From: Alphaproteobacteria bacterium AO1-B
Lineage (GTDB): Bacteria > Pseudomonadota > Alphaproteobacteria > Rhizobiales > Stappiaceae
NCBI GenBank assembly: GCA_001890945.1
Contig: MLAX01000002.1
Span: 496,001-560,000 of the forward strand
DNA length: 64,000 nt
Direction: 5' to 3'
Positions 8,525 to 17,597 of the stretch are shown here, in pieces. The notes beneath the pieces are model-generated. The model did not search any database and was not told the origin of the DNA. It saw only the letters and a program-made list of their open reading frames with translations. Position 1 is the stretch's first letter, and every line of letters starts with the position of its first letter. A program made the translations under genes and the position numbers.

Positions 8525-8833
8525 ATGAGCAAGCTGTTTGATCATAGCCTTCGCAGCGCGTCCCCGGACCATACGGAGATCGTGCGCAAGTACGAACTCT
8601 ATCGGACGATCGTGGAGTTTCTCGCAGCGCTCATGTTCGTGATCGGCAGCATTTTCTTCTTCTATGAGAGCCTACTTTATGCCGGAACCTGGCTGTTTTT
8701 GATCGGGTCGATCCTCTTTGGTGTCCGGCCGACCATCCGGCTCCTTCTGGAATTGAAACTCGCCAACCTCCCGGTGCCAAAAGAATTCCGGCCATATGGC
8801 GCGCCGCCGGTTGATGAGCCGGTGCGCCGATGA
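8525..8833 (+). CDS. YrhK-like small membrane protein
   Basis: A 102-residue protein with two hydrophobic helices: about residues 30-48 ([19 protein letters not shown]) and 52-72 ([22 protein letters not shown]). The block [10 protein letters not shown] followed by [17 protein letters not shown] matches the pattern of the YrhK domain, whose function is unknown. The start follows the GNAT stop after one base and its own stop overlaps the cobQ start (ATGA at 8830-8833), so it is probably translated coupled with cobQ. A role in cobalamin or cobalt handling is a guess from position only. Confidence 0.75.
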   Translation: MSKLFDHSLRSASPDHTEIVRKYELYRTIVEFLAALMFVIGSIFFFYESLLYAGTWLFLIGSILFGVRPTIRLLLELKLANLPVPKEFRPYGAPPVDEPVRR

Positions 8834-10317
8834 CACACAGCACTGGCCGCCGCACACCGGCTCTGATGATCCAGGGGACCGGGTCCAATGTCGGCAAGAG
8901 CCTGATTGTTGCCGGGCTGTGCCGCCTCTTTGCCAATCGCGGCATGGCGGTTCGCCCATTCAAGCCGCAGAACATGTCCAACAATGCCGCTGTCACCTCT
9001 GACGGCGGCGAGATCGGCCGGGCACAGGCCCTGCAGGCGATGGGCTGCCGCGTGCCTTTGACCGTGCATATGAATCCGGTTCTCCTGAAGCCGGAAACGG
9101 ATACCGGCGCGCAGATCATCGTTCAGGGTAAGCGCTTCGGCACGATGCGCGCCCGCGAATATGGCAAGCAGAAAGCAGAGCTTCTGCCGAAGGTTCTGGA
9201 AAGCTTCTCAAAACTTCAATCAGATGCCGATTTGGTCATCGTGGAGGGTGCGGGCAGCCCGGCCGAAATCAACCTTCGGGCGGGCGATATCGCCAACATG
9301 GGGTTTGCGGAAGCAGCCGACCTGCCTGTTGTCCTATGCGCTGACATCGACCGGGGCGGTGTGATTGCTTCGGTGATCGGCACCCATGCAGTTCTGGAGC
9401 CGTCCGAGCAGGATCGCATCAAGGCGTTCTTCATCAACCGGTTTCGAGGTGACCCGAGCCTCTTTGATGACGGCATGCGCGAGATCGCCCAGCGCACCGG
9501 CTGGCAGGGCCTCGGCGTGGTGCCGTGGTTTGCGGATGCCAACAAACTGCCGGCGGAAGACGCGCTCGATCTTGCAGGCGGCGCGGGCAGCGGCAAGGTC
9601 AAGATCGTCGTTCCGGTGATTTCTAGGATCGCGAATTTCGATGATCTCGACCCGCTGAGGATGGAGCCGGATGTTTCGCTTGAGCTGATCGGACCTGGAA
9701 CGCCCTTGCCGGGAGATGCTGATCTCGTCCTTCTGCCCGGATCCAAATCAACCATCGGCGATCTAGCCTTCTTCCGGAAACAGGGCTGGGACATTGACTT
9801 GGCAGCTCACGTGCGCCGGGGCGGCCATGTTCTCGGAATTTGCGGCGGTTATCAGATGCTGGGTAAAACCATCTCCGATCCCGATGGCATCGAAGGAACG
9901 GCCGGAAGTGTCAAAGGACTTGGGCTTCTTGATGTCGAAACGGTGCTGACGCCGGATAAATCGCTTGTCGAGGCAGATGGCAAGCATCTGGCATCAGGTG
10001 CCAGTGTCAAAGGATACGAGATCCATATTGGCCGCACATCCGGGCCTGATTGCGCGCGGCCATACCTCCACATCCGCGATGCGGGCGGAACGCCGAAACT
10101 GGACGGGGCGCAGTCTTCAGACGGCCGCATTGCCGGGACCTATTTGCATGGGCTTTTCACCGATGATGATTTTCGGAAAGCCTATCTGAAAGGCTTCGGG
10201 GCCGTGTCCGACCTTGCCTACGAGCACCAGATCGACGCCGTGCTTGATGATCTGGCGAAGCATTTGGAGGGTGTTCTGGATTCCGAAGCGATTTTGGCAA
10301 TTGCAAATAACCGATAG
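8830..10317 (+). CDS. cobQ: cobyric acid synthase (glutamine-hydrolysing)
   Basis: CobQ amidates four carboxyl groups (b, d, e and g) of adenosylcobyrinic acid a,c-diamide using glutamine and ATP. The 495-residue length is usual. The N-terminal dethiobiotin-synthetase-like domain carries [13 protein letters not shown] (about residues 14-26) and [12 protein letters not shown]; the C-terminal class I amidotransferase-like domain has GSKSTIGDL, the nucleophile in [10 protein letters not shown] (Cys at about 338) and the histidine region GTYLHGLF. The ATG overlaps the stop of the YrhK gene by four bases. A small membrane-protein gene follows after 30 bases. Confidence 0.96.
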   Translation: MTHSTGRRTPALMIQGTGSNVGKSLIVAGLCRLFANRGMAVRPFKPQNMSNNAAVTSDGGEIGRAQALQAMGCRVPLTVHMNPVLLKPETDTGAQIIVQGKRFGTMRAREYGKQKAELLPKVLESFSKLQSDADLVIVEGAGSPAEINLRAGDIANMGFAEAADLPVVLCADIDRGGVIASVIGTHAVLEPSEQDRIKAFFINRFRGDPSLFDDGMREIAQRTGWQGLGVVPWFADANKLPAEDALDLAGGAGSGKVKIVVPVISRIANFDDLDPLRMEPDVSLELIGPGTPLPGDADLVLLPGSKSTIGDLAFFRKQGWDIDLAAHVRRGGHVLGICGGYQMLGKTISDPDGIEGTAGSVKGLGLLDVETVLTPDKSLVEADGKHLASGASVKGYEIHIGRTSGPDCARPYLHIRDAGGTPKLDGAQSSDGRIAGTYLHGLFTDDDFRKAYLKGFGAVSDLAYEHQIDAVLDDLAKHLEGVLDSEAILAIANNR

Positions 10318-10347
10318 GCCCAGCGATCGTTTTTTTAGGGAGTTCTT

Positions 10348-10824
10348 ATGGAATACATTGGGGCCGTTCTAGTCCGGCTGTTCGCCATTTTTCTTCTGGT
10401 TAGCAATTTGAGCACTTTGTTGAGTTTTGCTTACTTCGCCGCAAATTCCGATCCAGCCCTTCAAATTGTGTCCTTTGGCGCTGTCGGCGGTGGTCTGCTC
10501 ATAGCTGGTCTGCTGTTCTTCTTTCCGCAACTTGTTCTACGCGGTTTGAAAACACCTGATCCGCAGGCAGAACAGGATCGCATCCCATCTGAAAATATGC
10601 TGCAGATCGGGATGGTTGTTATTGGTCTCTACTTCACAGTTCGCGGTCTGCAATCCTTGTTCAACGCCGTCTTGTTCAAGTCTTTTACGGCCTCTCAACC
10701 GGCTTCGGCTGTTCTGGCTATCCCGGAAATTGGCAACGGATTGTTCACGCTGGGAATTGGTGTGTTCCTGATCGTTGGCGCACGCCAAATGTCTAACTTC
10801 ATCCTGAGATTAAGGCGGTTTTGA
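10348..10824 (+). CDS. four-helix membrane protein of unknown function
   Basis: I do not recognise a family. The 158-residue protein has four likely membrane helices at about residues 5-30, 39-62, 84-107 and 126-148, with a polar loop between helices 2 and 3 (TPDPQAEQDR) and a basic C-terminus (RLRRF). An AGGGAG ribosome site is 7 bases before the ATG. It lies 30 bases after cobQ on the same strand and could be co-transcribed, but a cobalt or B12 transport role would be speculation. The convergent DUF938 gene ends 72 bases away. Confidence 0.7.
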   Translation: MEYIGAVLVRLFAIFLLVSNLSTLLSFAYFAANSDPALQIVSFGAVGGGLLIAGLLFFFPQLVLRGLKTPDPQAEQDRIPSENMLQIGMVVIGLYFTVRGLQSLFNAVLFKSFTASQPASAVLAIPEIGNGLFTLGIGVFLIVGARQMSNFILRLRRF

Positions 10825-10896
10825 GTGACCGCGCTGCTTTCCGAACGATATGAAGCGCTGCGAGCAAATCGGGCAGTCGGGTACTAGATATCGTCC

Positions 10897-11508
10897 TCAG
10901 CCCCGTTCCCAGAGCACCATCTGATTGTTCGCCGGCATGGCATGATCAGCGGTGAATTTCAGACCTGCTTTTTGGGCAAGTGCGTCGAGCGCTTCGAAAT
11001 CGCGGATACCGCTTACCGGGTTCCAACTTTTCAGCTGGACATCAAAGGCGGCATTGCTTTCGGTTGTGAATTCGCCGCCGTACTTGAGCGGTCCATAGAC
11101 GCAAAGAGCGGCGTTCTTTGTGCTCAGCACTTCGCCAGCACGGGCGAAAAACTGCTCCACATGCTCAAATGACATGATGTGCAATGTGTTGGCGGTGAAG
11201 ATTGCGTCAAAGGCCTCAGGTCCATCCGGGGCTGGCAAGGGCCATGGCGGCGCAGCGACGTCGAGCGCGAGCGGGGCCGGTGTCCGGTCGTTGCCGTCCT
11301 GTTTCAGCCTTTCAGTGATGCCCGGAACGTTGTCCGGCAAATCACTGCATTGCCAAGTGATGTGCGGCAAGGCGTTCGTGACGTGAACTGCGTGCTGGCC
11401 GTTGCCGCTGCCGATCTCCAGAACCTTTGTCCGGTCCGCCAGAATGGGCCGCAAAGTCTCCAGAATGACGTCCTTGTTGCGATCAGCGGCAGCAGAAAAG
11501 GGAAGCAT
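10897..11508 (-). CDS. DUF938 SAM-dependent methyltransferase-like protein
   Basis: A 203-residue class I methyltransferase fold of the DUF938 family. It opens with LPFSAAADRNKDVIL, and the SAM-binding glycine motif is VLEIGSGNGQHAV, followed by the acidic strand end WQCSDLPDN. Later segments FTANTLHIMSFEHV and LCVYGPLKYGGEFT are typical of the family. I chose ATG 11508 over a TTG at 11523, because a GAGAGA ribosome site precedes it. It starts 11 bases after the cobD stop, so it looks co-transcribed with cobC-cobD. Its substrate is unknown; whether it acts on a corrinoid intermediate is open. Confidence 0.85.
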   Translation of the reverse strand: MLPFSAAADRNKDVILETLRPILADRTKVLEIGSGNGQHAVHVTNALPHITWQCSDLPDNVPGITERLKQDGNDRTPAPLALDVAAPPWPLPAPDGPEAFDAIFTANTLHIMSFEHVEQFFARAGEVLSTKNAALCVYGPLKYGGEFTTESNAAFDVQLKSWNPVSGIRDFEALDALAQKAGLKFTADHAMPANNQMVLWERG

Positions 11509-11519
11509 GGGTTTGTCTC

Positions 11520-12497
11520 TCAAATCAGGAAAAGGACAGCAAGGAGAAGAACAAGCGCAGCTTCGATACCATATGCGCCGACAAGAACCTTGAGGCCACG
11601 TGAGATGTCATCGGCCGTAGCGTCGCGGCGCCCGTCTGCATTCATATAAGGATCATCGACCGTGTATCCAGGATAGGTCCGTGGGCCGGCCAAGGCCAAG
11701 CCGAGCGCCCCGGCCATTGCCGCTTCCGGCCAGCCGGCATTGGGGGAGCGATGCTGTTTCGCATCCTGAACCATGATCGAAATACTCTTTCGGACTGATC
11801 CGCCGGCAAGTGGCGCGGCAAGTGCCAGGAACACACCCGACAAACGGGAGGCAGGAAGATTGATCAGGTCATCGAACCGTGCCGATGCCCAGCCGAAATC
11901 ATAATAGGTCTCGTTCTTGTGACCGATCATGCTGTCTGCGGTGTTCACCGCTTTGTAGGCGATCAAGCCAGGCAACCCCAGAACCGCAAACCAGAAAACC
12001 GGCGCGACAATGCCGTCGGAGAAATTCTCGGCGCAGGATTCGATCGCAGCGCGGGAGACGCCCGCTTCATCCAAGGTGTTCGGATCCCGGCCGACGATCA
12101 TAGCGACGGCCTGCCGGCCACCAGAAAGCCCGTTGTTTTGCAAGCCGTCTCTGACCGCCACAACGTGGTCGTAAAGGCTTTTTTGAGCGATCAAAACCGC
12201 TGCGATGATCACGATTAGGAGCTCACCGAAAGGGATCGCGGCTGCCAACTTCTGAAACAAGGCGCCCAGCGCCAGACTGCTGACCAACAAGATCAGCAAG
12301 GTCACGATCCCGGTGAACCGGCGGGTCTGAGCGCGCCAGTCTTTGCGGTTCAGCGTTTTATCAAGCGCTGAAATGACTTTACCGATCCAAACCACCGGAT
12401 GCGGCATGCGGCGCCAGAGCCAGTCCGGATCGCCTATTATCCCATCGAGGATCAGAGCGGCGAGAAGCAGCCAAAGCGCGTTTTCATAAAGCAGCAT
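11520..12497 (-). CDS. cobD: adenosylcobinamide-phosphate synthase, CobD/CbiB family
   Basis: This integral membrane enzyme joins the aminopropanol (phosphate) arm to adenosylcobyric acid. The 325-residue protein shows the family start LDGIIGDPDWLWRRMPHPVVWIG, the conserved ESCAENFSDGIVAPVFWF block, KAVNTADSMIGHKNE and several hydrophobic helices (about residues 64-84, 92-108 and 308-324). It lies 9 bases downstream of cobC on the same strand. The two together make and attach the side arm, so they form a functional pair apart from the riboswitch-led cob operon on the other strand. Confidence 0.95.
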   Translation of the reverse strand: MLLYENALWLLLAALILDGIIGDPDWLWRRMPHPVVWIGKVISALDKTLNRKDWRAQTRRFTGIVTLLILLVSSLALGALFQKLAAAIPFGELLIVIIAAVLIAQKSLYDHVVAVRDGLQNNGLSGGRQAVAMIVGRDPNTLDEAGVSRAAIESCAENFSDGIVAPVFWFAVLGLPGLIAYKAVNTADSMIGHKNETYYDFGWASARFDDLINLPASRLSGVFLALAAPLAGGSVRKSISIMVQDAKQHRSPNAGWPEAAMAGALGLALAGPRTYPGYTVDDPYMNADGRRDATADDISRGLKVLVGAYGIEAALVLLLAVLFLI

Positions 12498-12506
12498 GAG
12501 TGCTGG

Positions 12507-13508
12507 TTAGAGGTCTTTTTGAGCCGCTGCAAGCGCGTCGGTCAGGCGCGTCAGATTTTCAGCGCCACCCGGCAGGCCAAACCGGATCCAGGTTGGCGCA
12601 TAGTCGAAGATCCGGGTCCAGATCCGCTGTTTGGCGAGCGCGTCATGCAGCTTGGCGGCAGATCTTGTCCCGGCAAGCGCGTAAAGCGGGGTTCCTCCAA
12701 AAACGCTCAACATGTTTTGTTGCAGCGCCAGTGTGAGATCGGCCATTTCGTCGGCCAGTTGGCGGCTCATCGATTTCTGCCAGGCTTGGTCTTTCAGCGC
12801 CGTGGCGCCGAGTTCGAGAGCCGGGCCGCTAAGGCACCAGCTTTCCAGAAGGGCGGAGACCTTTGCGATCATCGGCTTGGGTCCCGCCAGGAAACCGAGG
12901 CGCAGCCCGGCCAGACCAAAGAACTTGCCGAATGAACGCAAGATCAGGATGTTTTCATCACCAATGTGCGGCAGAAGACTTGAACCGGGCATGACATCGG
13001 CAAAGGCTTCGTCCACCACGAGGTACCCGCCGCGCTCCGTCAAAGTTCTGGCGATCTCCAGAAGGCTTTTGACATCAACAAGTTGACCGTCGGGATTGTT
13101 CGGATTGACGAGCAGAACGATTTTCGCATCGGCCGGTAGGGCGTAAATGCTGGACAGCTCGACTGGTTTGCGGTCGTCCCGTGTCCAGACGTCCGCGTGG
13201 CTGGTGTAGGTCGGGGCTGCAAGGGCTACCGGGCCTTGGGGCAAAAGCTGCGGCAACACTGACAAGAGCAACTGGGTGCCTGGACCTGCGGCAAGTCCAA
13301 GATGATCCGGCACTGTATAAGCCTGGCGTGCGGTGCCAATAAGCTGATCCTGGGCTGATTGTGCGGGCAGGGACGTCCAGGCCTTCTCTGAAAATCGGTC
13401 CGGGACTGGATAGGCATGCGGATTGATGCCGGTCGACAAGTCGAGCCACTGGTCAGGTGTCCCGCCAAAGCGCTCGATTGCTTCGCTTAAATCTCCGCCG
13501 TGCTTCAT
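12507..13508 (-). CDS. cobC: threonine-phosphate decarboxylase CobC (PLP-dependent)
   Basis: CobC converts L-threonine phosphate to (R)-1-amino-2-propanol phosphate for the cobalamin side arm. The 333-residue protein is a class I/II aminotransferase-fold enzyme: HGGDL start, LDLSTGINPHAYP near residue 22, the NPNNPDG motif at about 135-141, DEAFAD at 166-171 and the PLP lysine K195 in LRSFGKFFGLAG. It precedes cobD by 9 bases. No riboswitch is evident in the 248 bases shared with the divergent binding-protein gene, so its regulation may differ from the cobU operon. Confidence 0.94.
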   Translation of the reverse strand: MKHGGDLSEAIERFGGTPDQWLDLSTGINPHAYPVPDRFSEKAWTSLPAQSAQDQLIGTARQAYTVPDHLGLAAGPGTQLLLSVLPQLLPQGPVALAAPTYTSHADVWTRDDRKPVELSSIYALPADAKIVLLVNPNNPDGQLVDVKSLLEIARTLTERGGYLVVDEAFADVMPGSSLLPHIGDENILILRSFGKFFGLAGLRLGFLAGPKPMIAKVSALLESWCLSGPALELGATALKDQAWQKSMSRQLADEMADLTLALQQNMLSVFGGTPLYALAGTRSAAKLHDALAKQRIWTRIFDYAPTWIRFGLPGGAENLTRLTDALAAAQKDL

Positions 13509-13756
13509 GACCCGGTCAGTCCTGTTTAGTGCGCAAGCCGCATTGTTGTCTAAGGCTGCTATCTAGCGGATATCAATGATAAAAGTACAGGCGGATCGCG
13601 ACCTAGGTTGCGGTAGAAACGGCACATGAGACAAGTTTGCAGTTTCGCGCGTGGGAAAAAGACATTGTCGATTTGGCCAAGTCGCCAAGGCCTGCAGATC
13701 AAGTTACCAATTCTCGTATGTTTTTTGCCCGTTGGGTTCCAGTCAAGGGAGACGCA

Positions 13757-14632
13757 ATGTTCGGATCACGTGCTGTGCTGGTCTTGGTCCTGATGATCTG
13801 GATAACTGCAAGTGCGGGTGTTCAGGCACAGCAGGTCGTGCGGCTTGGGATCGAACATTATGATGACGGCGAAGACCGGTATGAAGTTTCCTTGCTAAAA
13901 CTGGCCTTGGAGCATTCTGGAGAGGATGCCGTCCTTGAGGTGGTTTCGCTCGGCGACACGACGCAGGAACGCGTCTTGATCGAGTTCGAGCAGGGCCGCT
14001 CCAACTTCGATGTATTTTACAGCGGCGGCTCGCCGGAACGCGAACAGCGTTTTGAGCAGATCGACATCCCCTTGAGCCGTGGCTTGCTCGGGCACCGCAT
14101 ATTTGTGACCCGCAAAGATCAGCTTTATCGCTTGGCGCAGATTAAGACCCTCGACGAATTTCGCGACTATGCCGTAGTTGGCTCAGGCTTCGGCTGGCCG
14201 GACACGGATATTTTCAGGGCAGCCGGGTTTAAGGTTCTGCCGGCAGAGTGGAAAAACATCTGGCGGATGCTGTCTGTTGGCCGCACGAACGTCTTTAATC
14301 TCGGTGTCCATGAAGCTCATGCGGAACGAGCGAATTTCGATGCGATCTATCCAAACCTCACTGTCGATAACAATCTATTGGTCAAATACCGCTTCGGGTT
14401 TTTCTTCTACGTACAAAAAGACAACCGCGCTCTGGCAGAACTGATCGAACGCGGACTGGAGCGGGCTTACGAGACCGGTGCGTTCATGCAGCTTTTCGAG
14501 CGTCATCCACGCATACAGCGGGCCTTGGACCATATCCGGCAAAACGATTTGACCGTTCTGGAGATCCCCAATCCTTATTTGTCTGACCGGCACAGAGCGA
14601 TCCCGGATCGGTATTGGCATGACGTAAAGTAG
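13757..14632 (+). CDS. periplasmic substrate-binding-like protein (orphan, paralogue A)
   Basis: A 291-residue protein with a signal peptide (hydrophobic LVLVLMIWITASAG, cleavage after VQA). I chose ATG 13757, with AAGGGA at 13745-13750, over an in-frame start at 13637, because the longer version would bury the signal peptide. The mature part resembles a type-2 periplasmic receptor: YEVSLLKLALEH, SRGLLGHRIFVTRKDQL, a central GSGFGWPDTDIF and a C-terminal HPRIQRAL helix ending IPDRYWHDVK. It aligns along its length with the protein at 20499-21380. No transporter genes flank it. Ligand and role are unknown; an orphan receptor for sensing or a shared permease is possible. Confidence 0.75.
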   Translation: MFGSRAVLVLVLMIWITASAGVQAQQVVRLGIEHYDDGEDRYEVSLLKLALEHSGEDAVLEVVSLGDTTQERVLIEFEQGRSNFDVFYSGGSPEREQRFEQIDIPLSRGLLGHRIFVTRKDQLYRLAQIKTLDEFRDYAVVGSGFGWPDTDIFRAAGFKVLPAEWKNIWRMLSVGRTNVFNLGVHEAHAERANFDAIYPNLTVDNNLLVKYRFGFFFYVQKDNRALAELIERGLERAYETGAFMQLFERHPRIQRALDHIRQNDLTVLEIPNPYLSDRHRAIPDRYWHDVK

Positions 14633-14718
14633 CTCCGCTTCATGTTGACACGCGGCGGCGCATGGCTGAAAATAGAACAAAATAAGAACATTTAGCTGTG
14701 CGCAGGATAGAATTGACC

Positions 14719-14967
14719 ATGTCTCACCCAAGACGAACCCGGTTTCCATTGGATTTTGACCGGGATAAGTTACTGCAATCACTGGGAAGTGCCCGTTCGG
14801 CGCTGATTGAGGCGCATCGAAGCATGAAACCGAAGTCAGGACTTGCGCGCTCCGCGGATGCGGTCGTGTCTGAAATCGATGAATTTGCCCTGGTTCTGAC
14901 CGGATCGCGTGACTTTTTTCATCTGAAAGCGCACGGAACACCGCCATCCAAGGACGACCCAAGCTAA
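14719..14967 (+). CDS. small hypothetical protein
   Basis: An 82-residue protein with no recognised family. It starts MSHPRRTRFPLDF, has a helical centre (DKLLQSLGSARSALIEAHR) and a second helix (ADAVVSEIDEFALVLTG), and a polar C-terminus. No membrane segment or signal is seen. The ATG at 14719 is preferred over GTG 14698; an AGGA lies 12 bases upstream of the ATG, which is rather far. It is 86 bases after the binding-protein gene and convergent with the carboxylate-amine ligase. The coding call rests on residue pattern and open length only. Confidence 0.5.
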   Translation: MSHPRRTRFPLDFDRDKLLQSLGSARSALIEAHRSMKPKSGLARSADAVVSEIDEFALVLTGSRDFFHLKAHGTPPSKDDPS

Positions 14968-14997
14968 GGCTTCTGGTTCCGGAAGATCAGATCAACG

Positions 14998-16158
14998 TCA
15001 TATGGCTTTGGCTGAGACAGGAACTTCGGCAAGGCCATGCTGCGTTTCATGAACCAGCTGATCCACAACAGCCTCCAGTTTCGATCGGTCGATCAGGCTG
15101 TCTTCCGACATGTCTCCTGCAAGTGCCAGCTGTCGATCCGCTGATGTACCGCGCTCTGCAATCGTCCGGATGTGGGCGATCTCCGCTTCACAGCCAAAAA
15201 ACGCAGCATCCGGGGCCACCAACTCGCTGATTTCGTCGACCAGATCCAGGAATGCGATGGACTTCTTCTGGCCGAAGTCGATCAAATTGGCAGCTGAGCC
15301 ATGCCGCTGAGCCTGCCAGCGATTTTCTGCGAGCAGGAACCTGGAATAGTGCCGCCATCCCTGATTGGCGCGCCGTAGGCGGTAGAGCATCCGGCACAGG
15401 CACCGGAAGAGTGCTGCAATGGCAACGGCATCCTCAACGCACGGGCAGACATCCGTCACCCGCATTTCAAGGGTTGGAAATCGGTCGGAGGGCCGAAGGT
15501 CCCACCAGATCTTGGTCGCATCCTCGATGACGCCAGCTTGAACCAGCATGTCGATGGTGTGGCGGTAGTCTTCGTGGCTCTCAAATCGCGGCGGCAATCC
15601 GGTGCGGGGCAGCTCGTTGAACACCGAAAGCCGGTAGGATTTCAGTCCCGTGTTTCGGCCCCGCCAGAAAGGCGAAGATGTGCTGAGCGCCAGAAGATGA
15701 GGCAGGAAGTAGGTCAGTTGATTGAAAAGATCGACGCGCAGCTCTGCATCTTCAATGCCGATATGAACATGCATGCCGCAGATCAGGAGGCGCTTGGCGA
15801 CAACCTGCATGACCCTGGCCAGATCGTTGTAGCGTTCCTTGTCGGTGTGTGGCTGCTCGGTCCATTCCGCGAAGGGGTGGGTTGAGGCGGCAATAGGCGC
15901 CAGGCCATGCCGGGCGGCCTCATCGGCTATGGTTTTGCGGAAATAAGCCAGTTCTGCCTTCACTTCGCCAAGCGTCATGCAAACGGGAGTGCCAACTTCG
16001 ATCTGGCATTGAAGAAATTCGGGACTGACCCGTCCTTCCAGTGCGGTTTCGCAGGCAGAAAACAATTCGGATGGCGGGGAGCTCGCGATTTTGCGGCTCG
16101 CGAGGTCGACCAGAAGATATTCTTCCTCAACCCCGATGCTAAAGCTGGGTTCTTTCAT
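14998..16158 (-). CDS. carboxylate-amine ligase, YbdK / GCS2 family
   Basis: Members form gamma-glutamyl-type amide bonds with ATP; E. coli YbdK has weak glutamate-cysteine ligase activity. This 386-residue protein shows the family start SIGVEEEYLLVD (residues 7-18), the HVHIGIED motif (about 134-141), SSPFWRGRNTGLKSYR, IWWDLRPSDRFPTLEMR and a C-terminal RWQAQRHG block. It is monocistronic between a convergent small gene and tRNA-Cys. The true substrate is not known from sequence, so no gene symbol is given. Confidence 0.9.
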   Translation of the reverse strand: MKEPSFSIGVEEEYLLVDLASRKIASSPPSELFSACETALEGRVSPEFLQCQIEVGTPVCMTLGEVKAELAYFRKTIADEAARHGLAPIAASTHPFAEWTEQPHTDKERYNDLARVMQVVAKRLLICGMHVHIGIEDAELRVDLFNQLTYFLPHLLALSTSSPFWRGRNTGLKSYRLSVFNELPRTGLPPRFESHEDYRHTIDMLVQAGVIEDATKIWWDLRPSDRFPTLEMRVTDVCPCVEDAVAIAALFRCLCRMLYRLRRANQGWRHYSRFLLAENRWQAQRHGSAANLIDFGQKKSIAFLDLVDEISELVAPDAAFFGCEAEIAHIRTIAERGTSADRQLALAGDMSEDSLIDRSKLEAVVDQLVHETQHGLAEVPVSAKAI

Positions 16159-16366
16159 TTAAACAGCTTGCGGGAGCAAGCTTCAAAGGGTCAAGCACGA
16201 ATTATTGCGTAAAGCACCATTGATATTTGCAATGAGAGCCCTCGTGTGGCTCCGGCGCACTCAGGTTGACCGGATGGCGAACACTCAAAACACCAGGACA
16301 GATGCCGCGCGTATCTGCGCTCGGTGACTGAGGCCGGCCAGAAAACTTGAAATTTTCGAAGAAAAG

Positions 16367-16440
16367 TGGAGGCCCCGACCGGAATCGAACCGGTGTACAC
16401 GGATTTGCAATCCGCTGCGTCACCACTCCGCCACAGGGCC
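16367..16440 (-). tRNA. tRNA-Cys (GCA)
   Basis: The reverse strand folds as a 74-base tRNA. GGCCCTG pairs with CGGGGCC through one G-U pair, the discriminator is T and CCA is encoded. The anticodon loop is TTGCAAA with GCA, and the T loop is TTCGATT. It is the only feature I can support in the 532 bases between the ligase and the PIMT gene. Confidence 0.97.
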
Positions 16441-16690
16441 CCTCGGTGGTGTGCCGCGCCTTATCAAACACTTGGCGCGGCAGGTCAAGTCCTGATTGAT
16501 TGGCTGATGACATTTCCACTGTGACACCCGTGGAAAGGTCTGTATGACTGATTGTCAGCGGTAAAAATTCTCACGGAATTCAAAGGGTTTGATGATAGAG
16601 CCGCATCTGGTGCTTGTCAGGGCGGGTTTGCCTCGGTATGGAACCAGCCGAAGAGGTGCCGGGACGCCGGCAATTCAAGCGAGGGCCGAT

Positions 16691-17353
16691 ATGACGGACT
16701 TTAACCAGTCCCGCCGCAAGATGGTGGACAACCAGTTGCGTACCAACGATGTGACGGATCACCAGATCCTGGATGCAATGGAGGTGGTTCCGCGCGAACG
16801 GTTCGTACCTGCATCCAAGCGAGCAGTGGCCTACATCGATGAAGATCTGCCCATCGGTGCCTCCGGGTCCGGCCGGTACTTGATGAAGCCGCATATCTTC
16901 GGAAAGCTGATCCAGCTGGCGCAAATCAGTGCGGACGACATTGTGCTCGTGATTGGAGCCGGCAGCGGCTACAGCACGGCGGTCGCGGCAAAACTGGCGG
17001 CATCTGTCGTTGCTCTGGAAGAAAACGCGGAACTGGCCCGCGATGCTGGCGATCTCCTCGTGGATCTCGGAACTGAAAACGCAGTCGTTGTGGAAGGTCC
17101 GCTGGTCGATGGCTACGCAGCGGAAGGCCCATACGACGTTATCCTGATTGATGGTGCGGTTGAGGTTCTGCCCGATCCTTTGCTGAAACAGTTGAAGTCC
17201 GATGGTCGCCTTGTTGTCATCGAAGGCCAGGGCGGAGCAGGGGTTGCCAAGCTTTATCAGAAATCAGGCGAAGCGGTGAGTGGACGATTTGCGTTTAATG
17301 CATCGGCAGCTTTGCTTCCCGGTTTTGCTCAAGCCGCAGAATTCACCTTTTAA
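16691..17353 (+). CDS. protein-L-isoaspartate O-methyltransferase family protein
   Basis: A 220-residue protein of the PCMT family, which in classical form methylates isoaspartyl residues for repair. It begins MTDFNQSRRKMVDNQLRTND, with the family block VPRERFVP, a SAM-binding loop VLVIGAGSGYSTA and DVILIDGAVEVLP. I chose ATG 16691 because it matches the start of homologues; an in-frame ATG at 16589 would add 34 unrelated residues. The family's usual substrate-loop motif is altered (GASGSGRYLMKP instead of a GQTIS-type sequence), so repair activity is uncertain. It precedes tolC, an arrangement common in alphaproteobacteria. A second family member lies at 59422-60114. Confidence 0.88.
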   Translation: MTDFNQSRRKMVDNQLRTNDVTDHQILDAMEVVPRERFVPASKRAVAYIDEDLPIGASGSGRYLMKPHIFGKLIQLAQISADDIVLVIGAGSGYSTAVAAKLAASVVALEENAELARDAGDLLVDLGTENAVVVEGPLVDGYAAEGPYDVILIDGAVEVLPDPLLKQLKSDGRLVVIEGQGGAGVAKLYQKSGEAVSGRFAFNASAALLPGFAQAAEFTF

Positions 17354-17597
17354 AGGTCTGTTATAAGAGTTATTTCCGGTCTGATCTGAAGATCGGGGCT
17401 GATCGGCCAGTGTCACGTGTTGTGTTACGCAGCGTGCTCTTTTGGAGCCTGTTGCCCATAAGCCGCACTGGAAGATTTTCATTAAATCTGGGCTCGTGCC
17501 GGTTGAAGATGGACACCGGTGAGTTTACTCAGGTTTTGAGTGTACGTGGGTGAGCCGGAAGGAGTGTGGAGTGTCTGGTCGTTCAAGGGTGAAAGCA

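Noticed and set aside
7309..8532. 407-codon reverse-strand frame opposite cobO and the GNAT gene
   Set aside because: Forward genes have clear motifs; the reverse peptide shows no recognisable family.
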